Positions 54,037 to 60,663 of a stretch of 64,000 bases of DNA are shown piece after piece; position 1 is the first letter of the stretch; every line of letters starts with the position of its first letter. The DNA is taken from NCBI RefSeq assembly GCF_003326795.1, contig NZ_JPWI01000004.1, forward strand, positions 227,528 to 291,527, in the 5' to 3' direction. This DNA is from Thalassospira profundimaris. GTDB lineage: Bacteria; Pseudomonadota; Alphaproteobacteria; Rhodospirillales; Thalassospiraceae. The notes under the pieces are model-generated. The model was not told where the DNA came from. It saw nothing but the letters and a program-made list of their open reading frames with translations, and did no database searches. Made by a program: the position numbers and the translations under genes.

Positions 54037-54711
54037 ATGCATATTGTGGACGGGGCACTGGCTCCTGAAGTTCTGATTGGGGGCGGGGTTCTTGCGGTTG
54101 CCGGACTTGGTCTTGGGTTGCGCAAGCTCCCGATCGATAAAATTCCGGCAACCGGTGTGCTGTCGGCAACGTTTTTTGTGGCCTCGCTTATTCACGTCCC
54201 GGTGGGGCCCTCAAGTGTTCATCTGATCATGAGCGGCCTTGCCGGTCTTGTTCTTGGTTGGACGGCATTTCCCGCACTTTTTGTCGGGCTGTTGTTACAG
54301 GCGATTTTCTTCGGATTTGGCGGTCTTACGGTTCTTGGGGTCAATACGGTCAATATTGCCTTCCCGGCTGTGATTGCCGGATTCATGTTCCGTGGTGTCG
54401 TTGCGCGCAGCAACCCGACGGCTGCTGCTGTTTGGGGCGGCATTGCCGGGGCACTTTCTATCTCGTTGACCACGTTGTTTGTGGCGATTTCCCTGACGCT
54501 GAGCGGGGATGCGTTCATTCCGGCCGCCAAACTCGTGTTCTTTGCCCATATTCCGATCATGGCTGTTGAAGGCTTTGTTTCTGCCGCTGCCGTGTATCTG
54601 ATCATGAAAGTCAAACCGGCCTTGCTGATGACCGGTGATCAGGCCAATGAATATGCGGTGCAAAGCTCGATCATCCTTGCTGAACAGGCAAATGAGGCCA
54701 ACAATGGCTAA
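54037..54711 (+). CDS. cbiM: Cobalt ECF transporter S component CbiM
   Basis: A 224-residue membrane protein with about six hydrophobic helices. It begins MHIVDGAL: in the CbiM/NikM family the free N-terminus and His2 form part of the metal site, so the exact start matters and is well supported. Further patterns are HVPVGPSSVHLIMSG and GVNTVNIAFPA. It is the substrate-specific subunit of the importer, encoded between the NikK-like gene and the NikL-like gene, and overlaps the latter by 8 bases. Confidence 0.94.
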   Translation: MHIVDGALAPEVLIGGGVLAVAGLGLGLRKLPIDKIPATGVLSATFFVASLIHVPVGPSSVHLIMSGLAGLVLGWTAFPALFVGLLLQAIFFGFGGLTVLGVNTVNIAFPAVIAGFMFRGVVARSNPTAAAVWGGIAGALSISLTTLFVAISLTLSGDAFIPAAKLVFFAHIPIMAVEGFVSAAAVYLIMKVKPALLMTGDQANEYAVQSSIILAEQANEANNG

Positions 54712-55321
54712 GCTGGCCACAGGGATCATTATTGCCGGGGTTATGTTCGGCGCGCATGGGGCTCAGGCGCATAAGGTGATCGCGTCTGTCTTTCCAAGTG
54801 GTTCGAATGTCGAAGGGGAAATCGGGTTCTCCAACGGAGATATGGCTGCCGATACGGTGGTTGAGGTCTTTGACAATCTGGGGAATAAGATCGATCAGGT
54901 CATGACCGATGGGGACGGATTTTTTATCTATACGCCAAGCGAGAAGGTCGATCTGGTCTTTCGGGCGGATCTGGGCGCCGGGCACATCGCCGAGGCAGGC
55001 TTTGCCATTTCTGATTTGTCCGACCAGGCCGGGCTGACGGGCGAAGCGCAATCGCGAGCAAATGAAAAAACCGGCATAAAACAAGCTGGCCCGGATGGTT
55101 CAAGCCGTTCCGGGAATGTCGCGATAAGCCGAGAACAGGAAGAAGCCATAGCCGCCATTGTTCGTGATGAACTTCGGCCCCTTCGGCGCGAAATTACCGC
55201 CTATAAGGAGAAGAATGATCTCCAATCGGTTCTTGGGGGTATTGGCTATATATTCGGGTTCTTCGGGATCGCATATTACATTGCTGCCAGACGGTTGAAA
55301 GCCGAAGCGTCAAAGCCATGA
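54704..55321 (+). CDS. NikL-like small subunit of the cobalt ECF transporter
   Basis: A 205-residue protein occupying the place of CbiN/NikL. It has an N-terminal signal-like segment (about residues 1-20, ending GAQA) leaving HKVIASVFPSG as a His-starting mature end, a soluble domain with a central beta-like fold, then a helical region and one C-terminal membrane helix near residues 175-195 (LGGIGYIFGFFGIAYYIA). This layout matches NikL in nikKMLQO clusters. ATG 54704 is chosen because it overlaps cbiM and begins a proper signal sequence; the longer frame has none. A stop/start ATGA overlap links it to cbiQ. Confidence 0.78.
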   Translation: MAKLATGIIIAGVMFGAHGAQAHKVIASVFPSGSNVEGEIGFSNGDMAADTVVEVFDNLGNKIDQVMTDGDGFFIYTPSEKVDLVFRADLGAGHIAEAGFAISDLSDQAGLTGEAQSRANEKTGIKQAGPDGSSRSGNVAISREQEEAIAAIVRDELRPLRREITAYKEKNDLQSVLGGIGYIFGFFGIAYYIAARRLKAEASKP

Positions 55322-56115
55322 GTCATTTATTCGGGCATGACCAGCCGTTAAGCGCGCAAGGAGGCGGGGTTAAACCACCATCCTTTGTTGGATCGTTTGA
55401 TCCACGCGTGCGTGTTGTGGCTGCTTGTCTGTTTGCTGTGATGGTGGTGTCCTTGCAACAGATCGAATTTGCCCTTGGTGCCTTTGTCATCGCCATTGCC
55501 ACAATGTTGCTGACCGATCTGCCACTTCGACTGACCTTGAAGCGTATGGCGGCAATGGACGGCTTCATTATTGTCATGTTGGTCATGTTGCCGTTTACCA
55601 CGCCTGGAACACCGATGTTTTCGATGCTGGGCGCGGACGCCAGTAAGGAAGGCCTCTTACATGCTGTCCTGATCGGGATCCGGGCAAACGCGGTTGTTCT
55701 GATGATGCTTAGCCTGCTTTCGGGGCTGACGCCTGTAACCTTGGGGCATACCTTGTACCGGTTAAGGTGCCCGGCGGCACTGGTGCATCTGATGATGTTC
55801 ACGGTGCGTTACATTTCGGTACTGCATGATGAGTATCACCGTCTGCGGATGGCGATGAAGCTGCGCGGGTTCAAGGCACGAAACACGTTCCATACCTATC
55901 GATCATTCGGTTACCTGTTCGGTATGTTACTTGTTCGGTCGCTTGAGCGGGCAGAACGTGTGCTTGAGGCCATGAAATGCCGGGGGTTTAGTGGACATTT
56001 CCCGATGATTGATCAGCTGGTGTTTCGCAGGCGTGATGCCATCCTTGGTGCAACCTTTTTCGTTATGATCGCGGCCCTTATCCTGATGGATCGTATTTAT
56101 GTCCTTGCTTATTGA
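55318..56115 (+). CDS. cbiQ: Cobalt ECF transporter T component CbiQ
   Basis: A 265-residue transmembrane T component. It has about five hydrophobic segments and two typical coupling-helix motifs, EYHRLRMAMKLRGF and RAERVLEAMKCRGFSG, which join the ATPase to the membrane part. The start overlaps the NikL-like gene by 4 bases, and its end overlaps cbiO by 17 bases. Confidence 0.93.
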   Translation: MSHLFGHDQPLSAQGGGVKPPSFVGSFDPRVRVVAACLFAVMVVSLQQIEFALGAFVIAIATMLLTDLPLRLTLKRMAAMDGFIIVMLVMLPFTTPGTPMFSMLGADASKEGLLHAVLIGIRANAVVLMMLSLLSGLTPVTLGHTLYRLRCPAALVHLMMFTVRYISVLHDEYHRLRMAMKLRGFKARNTFHTYRSFGYLFGMLLVRSLERAERVLEAMKCRGFSGHFPMIDQLVFRRRDAILGATFFVMIAALILMDRIYVLAY

Positions 56116-56815
56116 ACTAAACGATATTTCCTATGGATACCGGGCAGGACATAGTGTTCTTGATCGTGTCAGCCTGTCACTTTCAGCAAATGAACGTCTG
56201 TTTATCACCGGGCCCAATGGGGCCGGGAAAAGTACCTTGCTTCGTATCCTTGTCGGGTTGATCAAGCCGCTTGGTGGAGAAATCAGTGCATTCGGACAAA
56301 AACGCGTTTCTGATGCAGATTTTCATGATCTTCGTTGTCGGGTTGGCTTCATCGTTCAGGACCCGGATGATCAACTGTTTTGCCCAACGGTTGTCGAAGA
56401 TATTGCCTTCGGCCCGCTTAATCTCGGTGCAAGCAGGGAAGAAGCATTGGCGATCGTCGACGATGTTCTGGATCAGCTTCATCTCAAACATTTGCGTGAA
56501 CGCATCACGCACGAACTCTCAGGTGGTGAAAAACGGCTGGTTTCTGTTGCTGCGGTGCTTGCAATGAAACCTGATGTTCTTCTTCTTGATGAGCCGACAA
56601 ATGCGCTTGATGAAGAAAACCTGCAACGGCTTGAAGAAATCCTGCTTGAGCTGCCCCAAGCGATGATCCTTGTGTCTCATGATCCGCATTTTCGCAGGAA
56701 ACTGGCAACCCGCACCCTGGAGCTGCGGGCAGGAAAAATGTCCGAAGCCAAACAGCTTCCAGCCAAGAAATGCACGGCTTCCGAACGTGCCCGGCAACAG
56801 GCAGAGTCAGTATAA
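56099..56815 (+). CDS. cbiO: Cobalt ECF transporter ATPase CbiO
   Basis: A 238-residue ABC ATPase of the ECF type, with Walker A GPNGAGKSTLLR, signature ELSGGEKRLVSVAAVLAM and Walker B DVLLLDEPTNALDEE. The start ATG at 56099 lies inside the end of cbiQ, so the two are tightly coupled. It ends the five-gene operon, and a His-tailed MFS gene begins 70 bases later. Confidence 0.94.
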   Translation: MSLLIELNDISYGYRAGHSVLDRVSLSLSANERLFITGPNGAGKSTLLRILVGLIKPLGGEISAFGQKRVSDADFHDLRCRVGFIVQDPDDQLFCPTVVEDIAFGPLNLGASREEALAIVDDVLDQLHLKHLRERITHELSGGEKRLVSVAAVLAMKPDVLLLDEPTNALDEENLQRLEEILLELPQAMILVSHDPHFRRKLATRTLELRAGKMSEAKQLPAKKCTASERARQQAESV

Positions 56816-56885
56816 GCTATGTTTTCAAAGCCCTGTAATCGGATTTGACCCGCCATCTGAAATGTAGCCAAGGACAACGCCCACC

Positions 56886-58349
56886 ATGTCACCGTTCTCC
56901 ATTGCTGCCTTTCGGCATCTCTTCTCTGCTCAGGTTACATCCCTGATCGGGACCGGTCTGACGACGGTTGCCTTGTCGCTGTTGGCCTATGACCTTGCCG
57001 GCGCGGATGCCGGCCGGGTGCTTGGCTCAATTCTGGTTCTGAAGATGGTGGCGTATCTGGTGATTGCACCCGTTGCCGGTGGTATGGCGCATTTGCTGCC
57101 CCGTCGGGCTTGGCTTGTCGGGCTTGATATTCTGCGTGCTACGATTGTTCTGTGCCTGCCATTTGTTGATCAGATATGGCAGGTTTTTGTTCTGGTCTTT
57201 GTCGTGAATGCAGCGTCAGCAGCTTTCACTCCGGTGTTTCAGGCGATCATTCCAGAAATCCTGGAAGACGAGAGAACCTACACCAAGGGTCTTTCATATG
57301 CCCGGCTGGCTTATGATCTGGAGAACCTGATAAGCCCGGCACTGGCAGCTGCTTTGTTGTTTGTCTGGTCGTTTGACAGCCTGTTCATGGCAAACAGTCT
57401 TACATTTGCGCTTTCAGCCATTCTGATTGTCTCAACGTCAATTCCTCGTGCTGCTGCGACTGATCGTGAAGGCGGTGTTTATGCCAATACCCGTTTTGGT
57501 GTGATGGCTTATTTGAAAACACCGCGACTACGTGGTCTTCTGGCCGTGCATTTTGCTGTTTCCTGTGTTGGTGCGATGATCATCGTCAACACAGTCGTCC
57601 TGACCCGTTCTGTGCTTGGCGGGACCGACATTTTGACCACGGTCTTTCTGGCCTGTGCCGGCGGTGGGTCAATGATTGCGGCTTTTATCATTCCGAAAAT
57701 GATTGATGCATGTGGTGAACGCCGCTTGATGATGTTCGGGATATTTGCCGCAGCATTGGTCATGCTGATCGGGGCGATGTTGATTGTGAACGGGGTACAA
57801 ACTGCCATCGCATTTGCCGCATTGTGGGTGCTGGCAGGGGCAGGGACCACATTCGCACAGACACCCGGCGGACGATTGGTTCAACGATCAGCAGGAGCGG
57901 GTGACAGGTCTGCTTTTTTCGCTGCAAATTTTGCGCTGTCACATGGTGGCTGGTTGATTGCCTACGGGGTTGTGGGGTGGCTTGGCAGCCTTGCTGATCT
58001 TTCGGTTGCGTTTATGGCATCAGGTGGACTGGCACTGATTGGTGCGATGGCGGCGATCATGTTGTGGCCCAAACAGGACCCGCTGGAAATTGATCATAGC
58101 CATCCGGGATTCTGGCATGAGCATCCCCATGATCATGACGACCCGCATCATGGCCATATTCATGGTAGTGACGCGCAAGTGATGCAGGAAAATAATCCGA
58201 ACCTTCATGGTGTTCATTCCCGCGACCATGGTTGCGATAAACAAAAACATCGTCATCGACACTATCATCCACCGGTGAAGCACAAGCATCGCTTCGTCAT
58301 TGATAGTCATCACACAAGATGGCCGGTTGATGGTAGCGAAATGGTCTAG
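56886..58349 (+). CDS. MFS transporter with His-rich cytoplasmic tail, possible Ni/Co exporter
   Basis: A 487-residue major facilitator with about twelve hydrophobic helices in the first 395 residues. The remaining 88 residues are hydrophilic and contain 21 histidines, including HEHPHDHDDPHHGHIHG and KHRHRHYHPPVKHKH, which would bind Ni or Co ions. MFS exporters with such tails, for example NreB, pump nickel or cobalt out. Its place straight after the cobalt-import operon supports a metal role, but it may be read separately: 70 bases separate it from cbiO. Substrate and direction are inference. Confidence 0.8.
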   Translation: MSPFSIAAFRHLFSAQVTSLIGTGLTTVALSLLAYDLAGADAGRVLGSILVLKMVAYLVIAPVAGGMAHLLPRRAWLVGLDILRATIVLCLPFVDQIWQVFVLVFVVNAASAAFTPVFQAIIPEILEDERTYTKGLSYARLAYDLENLISPALAAALLFVWSFDSLFMANSLTFALSAILIVSTSIPRAAATDREGGVYANTRFGVMAYLKTPRLRGLLAVHFAVSCVGAMIIVNTVVLTRSVLGGTDILTTVFLACAGGGSMIAAFIIPKMIDACGERRLMMFGIFAAALVMLIGAMLIVNGVQTAIAFAALWVLAGAGTTFAQTPGGRLVQRSAGAGDRSAFFAANFALSHGGWLIAYGVVGWLGSLADLSVAFMASGGLALIGAMAAIMLWPKQDPLEIDHSHPGFWHEHPHDHDDPHHGHIHGSDAQVMQENNPNLHGVHSRDHGCDKQKHRHRHYHPPVKHKHRFVIDSHHTRWPVDGSEMV

Positions 58350-58544
58350 GCGCTTTGATCGGCGTGCGCGTCTTGCCAAGACCCGGACACCAATCCCGAC
58401 AATTCCGATGATCACCCTGATGTCACCCGTGATATCGGACATCTGATCACGATTATTTCTGAATAAGGACGCTAAAACAGATGCTTGGCGTCGTGATATT
58501 TTGCTGTATCGTTCCTTGACGCAAAGATAGAAGGGGACGGTTCA

Positions 58545-60053
58545 GTGGAAGTTGTTTACGTTTCAGACGACGGGAAGGACCATTGGATTGATTCAAAAAT
58601 GCGTCCGACAACAACGCTGGAAATGGCAATCGTCAACAGCAAACCCGGACAGCTTATCCGTCTGATCGACGGAACCTATCGTGTCAAACGGCCCATGCCG
58701 TTTCCGCACAGCGGCGAACAAGGGAACCCAATCGTTGTTCGTGGCGAAACCGGTGTCGTTCTTGATGCTGCGCAAAAACCCGATCCAAGCGTCTCGGCAA
58801 GCAATCCGGGGCAGGCGCGTTTCGCCGTTTTTCAATTGATTGATGTTGAGCATATCCGCATCGAGAACCTCAATATTACGCGCGGTTGGCCAAGTGCAGT
58901 TTACATTGAAAACAGCCGAAACCTGAGCTTCAGGGGGCTTGATATATCAGACGGAACCTATGCGTTTTATGCCAGTGGCGAACGTTGCCATGGCATCAAA
59001 ATCACCGAATGCCGATGGGTTCAGGATTCATCAATCTGGCGCGCCATCCGTTGGGATGAAATTCACGATGGCAAGGACGACGAGGGAAACGTCATCAAGG
59101 TTCCATTCCGTTATCTGAACGGTGCGTTCTTTGGGGCGGATGATATCGCCGGTGATGTAGAGATTTCTCGAAACGATATTCGTGATTGCTATAACGGTAT
59201 CCGCATGGATGTATCGAGCTTCAATGTTGGCGCTCCGATTGGCACATTTAACCGCGACATCCGTATTATGGATAACCGGTTTAGCTATATCCGTGACAAT
59301 CCGATTGAGCCAGAGTTCGTGGCCCTTGGCTGGTGGATTGGTCGCAACCGATTTTACAACTGTCACAAACTGTTTTCACAAGATGGCGTGCGCGGTGGAT
59401 TTTGGTACTACTTTGCCAATATTTGCTGGTTTGATAGCCGTCCGGGGCCAGAGGGCGACGAGTATAACGGCGGTGCTGTTTTCAAACTTGGAAAGGGTGG
59501 AAACGTTCCTCAGCCAGACTATGTTTCTGTCTGTTTTCACAACAGTTTCTATCTGCGGCAGAAATATATCAAAAAGGGAACAACACGCGGTCTGGTGAAT
59601 GCACGCAACGCAATTGAACATGCAGACCCGGTTACCTTGCCTGATGAAATGATGCCACTCGATCAGTCGTTCTTTGGCGAATATGCTGACCTTTACCTTT
59701 CAGCCATGCCGCCTTTGCCGGTCGTGTTTTCAGGGGATCTGGCAAATCATCCTGCATATCCGGATATTTTTGATCCCTACGACGGTGTGCTGAGTTGCCC
59801 TAGACCCGCAACAGGTCCACTGTTTGAAAACAGTCTTGCTGGCCAGTTCGAGCTTCGAGAAAGCCACCAAATTCCCTATGTCAACCCATTGGAGGTACCT
59901 CTGCCTGACGGCAGTGTCTGGTGCAGCAATCCCGAACATTGGCCGGGCGCGATTACCGATGGATGTCTGATACAGGGACCGGACTATGTTCCGGTTGATC
60001 TCGATTATGTCCGATCCTTACCCGTTCCGGAAGTGCAGGCGACGTCATCGTAA
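58545..60053 (+). CDS. Right-handed beta-helix protein, 502 aa
   Basis: I do not recognise a family beyond the fold. The N-terminal two thirds have repeated short strands and patterns typical of parallel beta-helix proteins (for example FQLIDVEHIRIENLNITRGW, IENSRNLSFRGLDISDG, KITECRWVQDSS, all shortened). There is no signal peptide and no membrane helix, so it is apparently cytoplasmic, which is unusual for polysaccharide-active helices. It starts at GTG 58545 with AAGGGGA upstream, and lies alone between the MFS gene and the MerR gene. No catalytic residues can be named with confidence. Confidence 0.7.
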   Translation: MEVVYVSDDGKDHWIDSKMRPTTTLEMAIVNSKPGQLIRLIDGTYRVKRPMPFPHSGEQGNPIVVRGETGVVLDAAQKPDPSVSASNPGQARFAVFQLIDVEHIRIENLNITRGWPSAVYIENSRNLSFRGLDISDGTYAFYASGERCHGIKITECRWVQDSSIWRAIRWDEIHDGKDDEGNVIKVPFRYLNGAFFGADDIAGDVEISRNDIRDCYNGIRMDVSSFNVGAPIGTFNRDIRIMDNRFSYIRDNPIEPEFVALGWWIGRNRFYNCHKLFSQDGVRGGFWYYFANICWFDSRPGPEGDEYNGGAVFKLGKGGNVPQPDYVSVCFHNSFYLRQKYIKKGTTRGLVNARNAIEHADPVTLPDEMMPLDQSFFGEYADLYLSAMPPLPVVFSGDLANHPAYPDIFDPYDGVLSCPRPATGPLFENSLAGQFELRESHQIPYVNPLEVPLPDGSVWCSNPEHWPGAITDGCLIQGPDYVPVDLDYVRSLPVPEVQATSS

Positions 60054-60076
60054 CCCCGGTGATCAGGTGTTTTATG

Positions 60077-60092
60077 TTTACGTTTGCGTAAA
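60077..60092 (+). promoter_or_regulatory. Palindrome upstream of the MerR gene
   Basis: TTTACGTTTGCGTAAA is an inverted repeat (TTTACG/CGTAAA around TTTG), 66 bases before the MerR start. This is the usual place and form of a MerR-family operator, so it is probably the regulator's own site. Confidence 0.6.
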
Positions 60093-60157
60093 TATGTTGA
60101 CTGGAATGTCGGAAAGTTGCGATGTTGACCCATCGCAGTCATCAAACAAGAAAAACC

Positions 60158-60595
60158 ATGAACGACAAGCTATACAGTATCACCGAGTTGGCCGAAGAGT
60201 TCGATATCACGCCGCGTGCAATCCGGTTCTATGAAACCAAAAATCTTCTGGCGCCGCAGCGGGCCGGGGCAACGCGCGTTTATAACTATCGTGACCGGGC
60301 ACGCCTGATGCTTGTTCTGCGTGGCAAACGTCTTGGTTTCTCGCTTGAAGACATCAAGGAATATATCGATCTCTACGATGCCGACCGCACGCGGACTGAG
60401 CAACTGGCTCATCTGATGCTTGTCGGTCGCCGCCGGATCTCCGAACTTGAGCAGCAGCTTGAAGATGTGCAGACCACGCTTGAAGAACTGCGTAAAATCG
60501 AAAACGAAGCCGTCGACAGCCTGCGTGAAAAGGGTATCGATCCCGAAAAGGCAGTTGCCGATATCCGTGCCAAACTTGTGGCCGATGGTGCCTAG
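60158..60595 (+). CDS. MerR-family transcriptional regulator
   Basis: A 145-residue regulator with an N-terminal MerR helix-turn-helix (YSITELAEEFDITPRAIRFYE), a wing with YNYRDRARLMLVLRGKRLGF, and a C-terminal coiled coil (ISELEQQLEDVQTTLEELRKIENE). It has no metal-binding cysteines, and it resembles LiuR-type members that control branched-chain amino acid breakdown, but the target is not shown. The start at 60158 is chosen because it begins the usual N-terminus. A terminator lies between it and the convergent acyl-CoA synthetase/GNAT gene. Confidence 0.88.
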   Translation: MNDKLYSITELAEEFDITPRAIRFYETKNLLAPQRAGATRVYNYRDRARLMLVLRGKRLGFSLEDIKEYIDLYDADRTRTEQLAHLMLVGRRRISELEQQLEDVQTTLEELRKIENEAVDSLREKGIDPEKAVADIRAKLVADGA

Positions 60596-60620
60596 CTCCG
60601 TTCCGAAAGTACCAAAGACA

Positions 60621-60642
60621 AAGCCCGGCAGTTGCCGGGCTT
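60621..60642. terminator. Bidirectional terminator
   Basis: AAGCCCGGCA (60621-60630) pairs with TGCCGGGCTT (60633-60642), followed by TTCTTGTT. It serves the convergent MerR and acyl-CoA synthetase/GNAT genes. Confidence 0.85.
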
Positions 60643-60663
60643 TTCTTGTTGGAAATTGCCTGA

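Noticed and set aside
58020..58442. A 140-residue Met-rich frame on the minus strand
   Set aside because: Its Met-rich part is the complement of the His codons in the tail of the MFS gene, so it is a shadow.
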